Made by a program: the position numbers and the translations under genes | Origin: Micrococcaceae bacterium UBA7136 | GTDB taxonomy: Bacteria > Actinomycetota > Actinomycetes > Actinomycetales > Micrococcaceae | Assembly (NCBI GenBank): GCA_002492045.1 | Contig: DKXC01000021.1 | Coordinates: 1-7,844, forward strand | DNA: 7,844 bases | Direction of reading: 5' to 3' | Shown here: positions 1 to 5,423 of the stretch, piece by piece | How the letters are laid out: every line of letters begins with the position of its first letter | Position numbering within the stretch: position 1 is the first letter of the stretch | The notes under the pieces: model-generated | What the model saw: only the letters and a program-made list of their open reading frames with translations | Database searches by the model: none | What the model was told of the DNA's origin: nothing

Positions 1-2
1 CC

Positions 3-59
3 ATCGCCAATCTCCGCAAGGCCGGGGCAGGGGACTGCGAACAGCCCACCTTGCTCTAA
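3..59 (+). CDS. Possible 3' end of an unidentified plus-strand gene
   Basis: The frame starting at base 3 is open to a TAA at 57-59 and reads IANLRKAGAGDCEQPTLL. It ends shortly before a strong stem-loop (112-146), which would fit the end of a gene convergent with ppgK. Only 18 codons are visible and I recognise no family. Frame 1 also stays open, to about 154, so the choice of frame rests on the position of the stop and on residue composition alone. No function is proposed. Confidence 0.35.
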   Translation: MANLRKAGAGDCEQPTLL

Positions 60-111
60 CCCGCTAGAGGGCAGGAAAGAACCTAGCCTCCTGACCCAGC
101 GCACCATAGAA

Positions 112-146
112 GTAGGGGGAGGCCACAAAAATCTGCCTCCCCCTAC
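112..146. terminator. Candidate bidirectional stem-loop terminator
   Basis: A perfect 12-bp inverted repeat, GTAGGGGGAGGC (112-123) and GCCTCCCCCTAC (135-146), encloses an 11-nt A-rich loop. It lies 19 nt beyond the ppgK stop codon, where ppgK and a possible plus-strand gene converge. Neither side has a U-tract, so it is not a canonical E. coli-type terminator. G+C-rich stem-loops without a U-tract are often proposed as terminators in actinobacteria. The hairpin is seen directly; its termination role is inferred. Confidence 0.55.
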
Positions 147-165
147 CTGTACCTAGCAAAAGAAA

Positions 166-1008
166 CTAGTTTTGAGCAGCAGCCCGGCGCTCATGCTCAG
201 AGGGATGGCCAGCCGCCCAAAGGGCAGCCCCCACAATACCGGCGTTATTGCGCAAGGTAGCCATAACCATGGGGGTGCGAATCTGATCCTCAAAGTAGGG
301 CATGAACTTCTCGGGGTTCTTCGAAATACCGCCACCAATCACAAAGAGGTCAGGGGAGAAGAGGAACTCCACATGAGAGAAGTAGCGGTGCAGACGCTTA
401 CCGTACTTCTTCCAGGACAGCTCATGAATCTCACGGGCCCGGGCAGAGGCCCGAGACTCAGCATTGTGGCCGTCAATCTCAAGGTGACCCAGCTCGGTGT
501 TAGGAATCAGCTGGCCGTTCATGATCAGGGCAGAACCAATACCGGTACCCAGGGTAATCACCGCAATCAGGCCCTCCCTGCCCTTGCCCTGACCGTAGGT
601 AGCCTCAGCCAGGCCAGCGGCGTCAGCATCGTTGAGGGCGTAGACTGTGCGGCCACCCAAAGCCTGGCTCATGATACCTTCCAGGTCTGCACCAACCCAG
701 GACTCGTCCACGTTAGCAGCCGAGAGAGTAACACCGTTCTTGACGATAGCGGGGAAGTCAATACCCACAGCAGAATCGGGCAGAGGAGCCAGTTCACGGC
801 CCTGTAGCTCCTCCACGATCTGGACGACCACCTCGGCGCAGGCCTCGGGGGTGGCAGGCTTGGGGGTGGGGATGCGGAAGCGCTCGCCTACTAGCTCGCC
901 GGTGCGGATATCAACGATGCCGCCCTTCATGCCGGTGCCACCAATGTCGATGCCGATGACCAGGTCGGCCGGGGTGGGGGAGGGCAGGTTGGGGTTTACT
1001 TCAGTCAT
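166..1008 (-). CDS. ppgK: Polyphosphate glucokinase (ROK/ASKHA fold)
   Basis: PpgK phosphorylates glucose to glucose-6-phosphate in the cytoplasm, using inorganic polyphosphate and often also ATP, and feeds glycolysis. The 280-residue protein is close to the usual 250-280. It shows the phosphate-1 loop DIGGTGMKGG (residues 21-30), the LNDAD segment (125-129) with candidate catalytic base D127, the phosphate-2 loop TLGTGIG (152-158), ELGH (172-175), a basic stretch SWKKYGKRLHRYF (198-210) typical of PpgK, IGGGIS (224-229) and the nucleotide-site GIVGAA (257-262). The ATG is preceded by AAGGAAA on the minus strand (about 1014-1020). It lies 53 nt downstream of map on the same strand, so the two are probably co-transcribed. 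Sequence alone cannot settle the phosphoryl donor preference or exclude mannose as a second substrate, as in Arthrobacter glucomannokinase. Confidence 0.95.
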   Translation of the reverse strand: MTEVNPNLPSPTPADLVIGIDIGGTGMKGGIVDIRTGELVGERFRIPTPKPATPEACAEVVVQIVEELQGRELAPLPDSAVGIDFPAIVKNGVTLSAANVDESWVGADLEGIMSQALGGRTVYALNDADAAGLAEATYGQGKGREGLIAVITLGTGIGSALIMNGQLIPNTELGHLEIDGHNAESRASARAREIHELSWKKYGKRLHRYFSHVEFLFSPDLFVIGGGISKNPEKFMPYFEDQIRTPMVMATLRNNAGIVGAALWAAGHPSEHERRAAAQN

Positions 1009-1061
1009 GGTGTTTTCCTTTCCGTAAAAATCCTTGGTACTGGACGTTCTGAGGGGCCGGG

Positions 1062-1961
1062 CTAGGGCAGGGTCAGGATGTCTACGCCGTCGGCGGTGAC
1101 CAGCATGGTGTGCTCAAACTGGGCGGTCCGCTTGCGGTCGCGGGTGACCACGGTCCAGTCGTCTTCCCAGAGGTCCCATTCGATGCCGCCCAGGGTCAGC
1201 ATGGGTTCGATAGTGAAGATCATGCCTTCTTCGATGACGGTGTTGTAGGCGGGTGCCGCGTCGTAGTGGGGGATGATCAGGCCGGAGTGGAATTCGCGGC
1301 CGACCCCGTGGCCGGTGAAGTCGCGGACAACCCCGTAGCCGAAGCGGGCGGCGTACTTTTCAATGACTCGGCCGATAACGTTGATTTCGCGGCCGGGGCG
1401 CACAGCCTTCATGGCCCGGTTGAGGGCTTCTTCGGTACGTTCTACTAGCAGGCGGGACTCTTCGTCTACTTCACCGATCAGCAAGGTCTTGTTGGTGTCG
1501 CCGTGCATGCCGTCCAGGTAGGCGGTGACGTCCAGGTTGAGGATGTCGCCGTCTTCGATGACGGTGGAGTCGGGGATGCCGTGGCAGATAACTTCGTTGA
1601 GGGAGGTGCAGACGCTCTTGGTGAAGCCACGGTAGTCGACGGTGGAGGGGTAGGCTCCGTGGTCGCAAATGTATTCGTGGACGAGTACGTCAATGTCGTT
1701 GGTGGTGCTTCCGGGGACCGAAATTTTTTGGGCTTCGACGATGGCACCGGCTGCGATTTTGCCGGCGGCCCGGACGCGTTCGACTTCTTCGGGGGTGTAG
1801 AAGTTGGAGCCTTGGCCTTCGTTGGCTTCGGCCTTGCCTACGTATTCGGGCCGTTCAATCTGGGCGGGGACGGGCCGCATGGGGCTGACGTAGCCGGGGG
1901 TTAGGCGTCCGATGGGGGCCTTGCCTGGCTCGGCGGGGAGGTTGTGGCTTTGTGTCGACAT
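1062..1961 (-). CDS. map: Type I methionine aminopeptidase, actinobacterial type 1c
   Basis: This enzyme removes the initiator methionine from nascent proteins using a dinuclear metal centre. The metal-binding set of the family is present: D144 and D155 (in NLDV and HGDTN), H218 (TGHGVG), E252 (FTIEPM) and E283 (QFEHT). Substrate-site H127 (CHGIP) and H225 (EFHSG) are also there. Length is 299 aa against about 264 in E. coli. The extra sequence is a roughly 50-residue N-terminal extension with the proline-rich stretch SPMRPVPAQIERPEYVGK (26-43), matching the mycobacterial MetAP1c extension, which is thought to help ribosome contact. The ATG at 1959-1961 is kept because this conserved extension follows it; the Shine-Dalgarno is weak (AGAAG). 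It is probably first in a map-ppgK transcript and divergent from mntA. It looks intact. Confidence 0.97.
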   Translation of the reverse strand: MSTQSHNLPAEPGKAPIGRLTPGYVSPMRPVPAQIERPEYVGKAEANEGQGSNFYTPEEVERVRAAGKIAAGAIVEAQKISVPGSTTNDIDVLVHEYICDHGAYPSTVDYRGFTKSVCTSLNEVICHGIPDSTVIEDGDILNLDVTAYLDGMHGDTNKTLLIGEVDEESRLLVERTEEALNRAMKAVRPGREINVIGRVIEKYAARFGYGVVRDFTGHGVGREFHSGLIIPHYDAAPAYNTVIEEGMIFTIEPMLTLGGIEWDLWEDDWTVVTRDRKRTAQFEHTMLVTADGVDILTLP

Positions 1962-2051
1962 GCTTCTAGCTTACCGGGGGCGACCGACCTGCCGCTGGGG
2001 CTGGTGGTGTCAGAAGCTGTATCTTTTTTCGTCTGATAGTAGGATTGGGCT

Positions 2052-2369
2052 ATGGAAGTAAGCAGTCGTACTCGTGAACTCCGGCAGAAGCTGGATGACT
2101 ACTGCGATGAGATTCAAATAATCGTAGGACGCTATGGTGGCAGGAACCTACGTTTATTTGGGTCAGTTGCTGATGGTACAGCCGGTGAGAGAAGCGACAT
2201 TGATTTGTTGGTTGACCTCGATGAGCGACCTGGAAGTAAGTTGCTGAGACTGGCTGGTATCACTCAAGAGTTGGTTGATTTACTGGGTGAAGACGTAGAT
2301 GTGGTAGCTCTTCCTCTCCTAAGAAAGCCGGTTGCCGAAACTGCGCTTGCTGGAGCGGTGACGCTATGA
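2052..2369 (+). CDS. mntA: MntA-type minimal nucleotidyltransferase antitoxin
   Basis: This is a 105-aa minimal nucleotidyltransferase of the DNA polymerase beta superfamily. It carries an exact GSx10DxD motif: G37-S38 in LFGSVA, then D49 and D51 in SDIDLLVDL. D83 (EDVDVV) is a candidate third carboxylate. Characterised MntA antitoxins transfer AMP from ATP to a tyrosine of the partner HEPN toxin and so block its RNase activity. The ATG has AGGA (2041-2044) seven bases upstream. The stop overlaps the hepT start by four bases (ATGA, 2366-2369), so translation is probably coupled. A TGATAGTAG stretch at 2034-2042 could be a -10 element very close to the start, which is weak evidence. Third-position A/T is commoner than in the flanking genes, suggesting acquisition by transfer. 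Family call is firm; AMPylation activity is inferred from homologues. Confidence 0.91.
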   Translation: MEVSSRTRELRQKLDDYCDEIQIIVGRYGGRNLRLFGSVADGTAGERSDIDLLVDLDERPGSKLLRLAGITQELVDLLGEDVDVVALPLLRKPVAETALAGAVTL

Positions 2370-2704
2370 GTAGGCCTCCTCAAGCCCGCATAGCAGACAT
2401 TCTTGACGCGATTCACTGGTGCAAGGCTCATCGTAGTTTTCTGGCCGATCCAGCCACTGAGCGGTTAGCAAATGACGCGATTCAGAAGAATTTGTCAGTA
2501 ATCGGTGAGGCTATTAACCATCTACCTGAAGAGCTTTTATCTTCTTATCCAGAGATTCCTTGGCGAGCTATAGTGGGGCTTCGGAACCTGCTTGTGCACC
2601 AGTATTTTGGTGTGTCTGTCGAAGAAATAAATGAAATTCTTGATAGCGATCTACCAAAACTAGAAGCTGCTATGGAAAGTCTCAAGAAACAACTTGAAAC
2701 CTGA
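2366..2704 (+). CDS. hepT: HepT-like HEPN ribonuclease toxin (DUF86 family)
   Basis: This 112-residue alpha-helical protein has the size and ending of DUF86/HepT toxins. The diagnostic active-site motif Rx4HxY is intact: R73, H78 and Y80 in GLRNLLVHQYFGV. In characterised HepT proteins the Arg and His are the RNase catalytic pair, and the Tyr is the residue AMPylated by MntA. The helix KNLSVIGEAINHLP (41-54) is also typical. It overlaps mntA by ATGA and has an internal GGAG at 2352-2355 as its Shine-Dalgarno. No catalytic residue is missing, so the toxin is expected to be active if expressed. G+C is 45% over 2521-2580 and 40% over 2581-2640, against 62% for a counted glnA line, consistent with horizontal acquisition. 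The RNA target cannot be told from sequence; tRNA is one published target in this family. Confidence 0.93.
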   Translation: MSRPPQARIADILDAIHWCKAHRSFLADPATERLANDAIQKNLSVIGEAINHLPEELLSSYPEIPWRAIVGLRNLLVHQYFGVSVEEINEILDSDLPKLEAAMESLKKQLET

Positions 2705-2745
2705 AAACTGTTTCTACAGCATCCTCAGACTGTAGATCTCATGAA

Positions 2746-2752
2746 AAGGAGG
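2746..2752 (+). promoter_or_regulatory. Near-consensus Shine-Dalgarno fixing a GTG start
   Basis: AAGGAGG lies five bases before the GTG at 2758. It is the strongest ribosome-binding site in the window and justifies the non-ATG start of the small SPOR-like gene. A 7-bp inverted repeat, TCTACAG (2713-2719) and CTGTAGA (2730-2736), precedes it in the 53-nt gap after hepT. That hairpin is weak, and no terminator is evident before this gene. Confidence 0.7.
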
Positions 2753-2757
2753 CCCTT

Positions 2758-2958
2758 GTGGCTCTGAAGGATATTACTCCCGGCCCCCATCCGGTTCAGT
2801 TCTGGTACAACCTGCGTACCGGCCAGGTTGAGGAGGGGCAGCAGTCTAAGATTACTGAGCTTTGGGGCCCTTTCGAGACCCGGGCTGAGGCTGAGGCTGC
2901 TATGGATAAGGCCCGCCAACGTAACGAAGAGTGGGAGGCTGAGTCTGAGGGCTTCTAA
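2758..2958 (+). CDS. Small SPOR-like protein, function unknown
   Basis: This acidic 66-residue protein starts at GTG, set by the AAGGAGG site five bases upstream. The central part QFWYNLRTGQVEEG (14-27), then LWGPFETRAEAEAAM (35-49), is the pattern annotated in actinobacteria as a short SPOR-domain-like protein: an aromatic beta strand, a GP-aromatic-T turn, then an EA-rich helix. The C-terminal helix (about 42-62) is highly charged (KARQRNEEWEAE). There is no signal peptide or membrane segment, so the protein looks cytoplasmic, unlike classical peptidoglycan-binding SPOR proteins. I recall similar small genes beside map and panB in Micrococcaceae, which suggests a native gene with the mntA-hepT module inserted before it. 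Codon use returns to the G+C-rich style of the core genes. Coding status is well supported; the function is unknown. Confidence 0.78.
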   Translation: MALKDITPGPHPVQFWYNLRTGQVEEGQQSKITELWGPFETRAEAEAAMDKARQRNEEWEAESEGF

Positions 2959-2982
2959 CCAAGCAGGTTTGGCCCTTAGTGA

Positions 2983-3078
2983 ACAGGTACCAGATTGAGA
3001 CGTTTTTCCTCGAACAGTACCGGTACAAAGCGTCTTTTTCTGGTACCTGTGGACGGGTACCAGACCAGTTTGGTACCC
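2983..3078. repeat. Cluster of GGTACC palindromes with alternative hairpins
   Basis: Four GGTACC hexamers (2986, 3042, 3056, 3072) and one longer palindrome, GTACCGGTAC (3017-3026), lie in 96 bases of the convergent gap between the SPOR-like gene and panB. A perfect 12-bp inverted repeat joins ACAGGTACCAGA (2983-2994) to TCTGGTACCTGT (3039-3050). A separate perfect 8-bp hairpin joins GGGTACCA (3055-3062) to TGGTACCC (3071-3078). The 3039-3047 arm can instead pair with 3056-3064, so the structures are mutually exclusive. The repeats are direct observations. They could be a bidirectional terminator, an extragenic palindromic element or a protein-binding array. Confidence 0.75.
2998..3039 (+). 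terminator. Candidate rho-independent terminator after the SPOR-like gene
   Basis: AGACGTTTT (2998-3006) can pair with AAAGCGTCT (3027-3035), eight Watson-Crick pairs plus one G-U, with a 20-nt loop followed at once by further T residues (3036-3039). This is a plausible plus-strand terminator 39 nt beyond the stop at 2958. It nests inside the 12-bp stem 2983-2994/3039-3050. On the opposite strand no U-tract follows the stem, so it is less convincing for panB. Confidence 0.5.
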
Positions 3079-3120
3079 CTGCCCTGCCCGACTCACCAAA
3101 CGCCGGACGCCAGCTAGCCC

Positions 3121-4014
3121 CTAGTCATCAAAGCGGTGCTCAGGGGCGGGGTAGGCCCCCGAGCGGACGTCCGCCCGGAAGTCAGCTGCCCCGGCCAGCA
3201 GGGTATCAGCCAGCTGGGCGTACTGCTTAACAAAGCGGGCCATCCTGCCCTGTCGCAGGCCAAAGGCGTCCTGCCAGACCAGCACCTGGCCAGAGACCTG
3301 GTCACCAGCCCCGATCCCAATGACCGGGATTGAAACAGTCTCATCCACCAGGTTAGCCACCTGGGTCTTAGTCATCTCCAGCAGCAGGCTAAAAGCCCCC
3401 GCCGCCTCCAAATCTCGGGCTAAGTCCACTAGGGCCTCAGCCCCGCCCCGGCCCTGCACCCGGTAGCCACCCAGGGCATGCTCAGACTGGGGAGTAAAAC
3501 CAATATGGGCCATGACCGGAATCCCAGCCCCAGCCAGAGCCGCCACCAGAGGAACCTGGGCAGGCGAAGCCACCTCCATTTTGACGGCCTCAGCCCCGCC
3601 CTCCTTCATAAAACGCACCGCCGTCTCAATAGCCTGGGCATGGCCCTGAGCATAGGACCCAAAAGGCAGATCAGCCACCACCAGGGCCCGGCGGGCCGCC
3701 GAAGAAACCGCCCGCACCATCGGGACCATCTGGTCAACCGTAATCTCCAGGGTAGAAGCCTGACCCAGCACATTAGTCGAGGCAGAATCACCCACCAGCA
3801 GCAAATCCACCCCGGCAGCATCAAAAAGTCCAGCCGTCAGGGCATCGTAGCTGGTCAGCATGGCGAACTTCTCCCCAGCCTCCTTAGCGGCCTGCAGGTG
3901 GACGGTCCGCACCTTTCTCACATCCAGCACACTGGCCTGGCCCTGGCTGGCAGAAGGAGCAGTAGGGGCAGGGTGAGGGGCAGAACCGTAGGGGGGAGTC
4001 TCTTCAGAAAGCAT
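3121..4014 (-). CDS. panB: 3-methyl-2-oxobutanoate hydroxymethyltransferase
   Basis: PanB transfers the one-carbon unit of 5,10-methylene-tetrahydrofolate to 2-oxoisovalerate, giving ketopantoate, the first committed step to pantothenate and coenzyme A. It is a cytoplasmic TIM-barrel enzyme. In the 297-aa product, D76 (LLVGDS), D115 (VADLPF) and E147 (VKMEV) match the metal ligands, K145 the substrate-binding lysine and E213 (LLLEM) the catalytic acid. Family blocks HIGFTPQ (170-176), GGYRVQGRG (182-190) and VIGIGAG (231-237) are present. I chose the ATG at 4012-4014, which has AAGGG just upstream. The frame extends to an ATG at 4092, but that would overlap the glnA2 start and cover the promoter region, and its residues do not look like PanB. 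The first roughly 30 residues are a low-complexity Pro/Ala tail, as in other actinobacterial PanBs. Confidence 0.96.
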   Translation of the reverse strand: MLSEETPPYGSAPHPAPTAPSASQGQASVLDVRKVRTVHLQAAKEAGEKFAMLTSYDALTAGLFDAAGVDLLLVGDSASTNVLGQASTLEITVDQMVPMVRAVSSAARRALVVADLPFGSYAQGHAQAIETAVRFMKEGGAEAVKMEVASPAQVPLVAALAGAGIPVMAHIGFTPQSEHALGGYRVQGRGGAEALVDLARDLEAAGAFSLLLEMTKTQVANLVDETVSIPVIGIGAGDQVSGQVLVWQDAFGLRQGRMARFVKQYAQLADTLLAGAADFRADVRSGAYPAPEHRFDD

Positions 4015-4030
4015 GCCCTTAACTCTAGCG

Positions 4031-4040
4031 GTTATAAGAT
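4031..4040. promoter_or_regulatory. Candidate overlapping divergent -10 elements (panB / glnA2)
   Basis: In the 63-bp gap between the divergent starts, GTTATAAGAT contains TATAAC on the minus strand (complement of 4031-4036), about 16 bases before the panB ATG. On the plus strand it contains TATAAG (4033-4038) or TAAGAT (4035-4040), about 38 bases before the glnA2 ATG. No clear -35 box is seen on either strand. If both are used, the two promoters share bases and would compete. The assignment rests on resemblance only. Confidence 0.35.
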
Positions 4041-4077
4041 GGTAGAGACAGCTAGATGAATCACAGGGGGAGGGCCC

Positions 4078-5421
4078 ATGGACCGTCAACAAGAATTTGT
4101 TCTACGCACCATCGAAGAACGCAACGTCCGCTTTGTCCGGCTCTGGTTTACCGACGTGGTGGGCCAGCTCAAATCTGTGGCTATCGCCCCGGCCGAGGTG
4201 GAAAGCGCCTTCGAGGAAGGCATCGGCTTTGACGGTTCCTCCATTGAGGGCCTCTCCCGTATCTACGAGTCCGACATGCTGCTGCAACCGGACCCCTCCA
4301 CCTTCCAGATTCTGCCCTGGCGGGGCGAAGAAGAACCCACCGCCCGCATGTTCTGCGACATCCTGACCCCTGATGGCCAGCCTTCTGCGGCCGACAGCCG
4401 CGGCGTCCTCAAGAAGGTTCTCTCTAAGGCTGCCTCCATGGGCTTCACCTGCTACACCTCACCCGAGATTGAGTTCTACCTGCTCAAATCTAAGGAGCTA
4501 GGGGCCAACGGCTTCCCCGAACCCGTAGATTTTGAGAGCTACTTCGACCATACCCCCGGCGGTGTCGTCCAGGACTTCCGCCCCCGGGCCGTTGACATGC
4601 TCGAAGAAATCGGTATCTCGGTGGAGTTCTCCCACCACGAGACCGGCCCCGGCCAGAACGAAATCGACCTGCGCCACGCTGACGCCCTGCAAACCGCCGA
4701 CAACATCATGAGCTTCCGCACCGTTATTAAGGAAGTAGCCCTCTCCCAGGGCATCTACGCCACCTTCATGCCCAAGCCCTTCACCCAGTACGCCGGATCC
4801 GGTATGCACACCCACTTCTCCCTCTTCGAGGGCGACACCAATGCCTTCTTCGAGGCCGGGGCCGAGTACCAGCTCTCCCGCACGGCCCGCCACTTTATTG
4901 CTGGCGTCCTCCACCATGCCCCGGAGTTCAGCTCGGTCACCAACCAGTTCATTAACTCCTATAAGCGGCTCTGGGGCGGGGGAGAGGCACCAGCCTACGT
5001 CTCCTGGGGCCACAATAACCGCTCAGCTTTGGTGCGGGTTCCCCTCTACAAACCCAACAAGATGCAGTCGGCCCGCATGGAATACCGGGGTATCGACTCA
5101 GCCGCCAACCCCTACCTGGCCTACGCGGTCATCCTGGCCGCTGGTCTCAAGGGCATTGAGGGCGAATACCCCCTGCCCTTTGACGCGGTCACTGAGGATA
5201 TCGCCGCTATGACCCCGGCTGAGCGGCGGGCCATGGGCTACCAAGCTTTGCCCTCTTCCCTCTACGACGCCATTGTGCGCACTGAAGAATCAGAGTTCAT
5301 GGCCCAGACCCTGGGCGAGCAGGTCTTTGAACAGTTCCTGCGTAATAAGCGACAGGACTGGGACGCCTTCCGGGCCGAGGTGACCCCCTACGAGCTCAAG
5401 ACCAACCTAGGGATCCTCTAA
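4078..5421 (+). CDS. glnA2: Glutamine synthetase, GlnA2 type (class I)
   Basis: The product joins glutamate and ammonia to glutamine using ATP, normally as a dodecamer. At 447 aa it is close to mycobacterial GlnA2 (about 446) and shorter than GlnA1 (about 470-480). Motifs include GFDGSSIEG (50-58), metal ligands E130 and E132 (PEIEF), E188 and E195 (HHETGPGQNE), H244 (GSGMHTH), SYKRL (294-298), NNRSALVRVP (313-322) and E335-R337 (ARMEYRGID). The start is supported by GGGGGAG about six bases upstream of the ATG and by the family-typical beginning MDRQQEFVLRTIEERN. Where adenylylated enzymes have the NLYDLP tyrosine, this protein reads DIAAMT (374-379) with A376, so it is probably not a substrate of GlnE at that site. 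glnE follows after 2 nt. A role as a second, possibly non-assimilatory, synthetase is inferred. Confidence 0.95.
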   Translation: MDRQQEFVLRTIEERNVRFVRLWFTDVVGQLKSVAIAPAEVESAFEEGIGFDGSSIEGLSRIYESDMLLQPDPSTFQILPWRGEEEPTARMFCDILTPDGQPSAADSRGVLKKVLSKAASMGFTCYTSPEIEFYLLKSKELGANGFPEPVDFESYFDHTPGGVVQDFRPRAVDMLEEIGISVEFSHHETGPGQNEIDLRHADALQTADNIMSFRTVIKEVALSQGIYATFMPKPFTQYAGSGMHTHFSLFEGDTNAFFEAGAEYQLSRTARHFIAGVLHHAPEFSSVTNQFINSYKRLWGGGEAPAYVSWGHNNRSALVRVPLYKPNKMQSARMEYRGIDSAANPYLAYAVILAAGLKGIEGEYPLPFDAVTEDIAAMTPAERRAMGYQALPSSLYDAIVRTEESEFMAQTLGEQVFEQFLRNKRQDWDAFRAEVTPYELKTNLGIL

Positions 5422-5423
5422 GC

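Noticed and set aside
172..807. 211-codon plus-strand open frame opposite ppgK
   Set aside because: It is antisense to ppgK, shows no recognisable domain, and is explained by the G+C-biased codon pattern of the real gene.
1035..1044. GGTAC-like string in the map-ppgK gap (TGGTACTGG) as a further copy of the palindrome cluster
   Set aside because: It is a single imperfect half-site without a pairing partner and within chance expectation.
2713..2736. Seven-base inverted repeat after hepT as a terminator
   Set aside because: The stem is short and A/T-containing with a 10-nt loop and no T-run, which is too weak to call.
2011..2740. Similar short strings CAGAAGCTGTATCT (2011-2024) and CAGACTGTAGATCT (about 2726-2739) flanking mntA-hepT, as possible insertion repeats
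   Set aside because: They match only with gaps and are not a clean target duplication. No integrase is present. They should be compared with an empty site before use.
2741..2767. Eight-codon ATG frame overlapping the small SPOR-like gene start (possible leader peptide)
   Set aside because: It has no Shine-Dalgarno of its own, and its AAAAGGAGG is better explained as the ribosome-binding site for GTG 2758.
4015..4092. N-terminal extension of panB to an ATG at 4092
   Set aside because: It overlaps the glnA2 start, encodes Cys/Ser-rich sequence unlike PanB, and lacks a good ribosome-binding site. The ATG at 4014 has AAGGG upstream.
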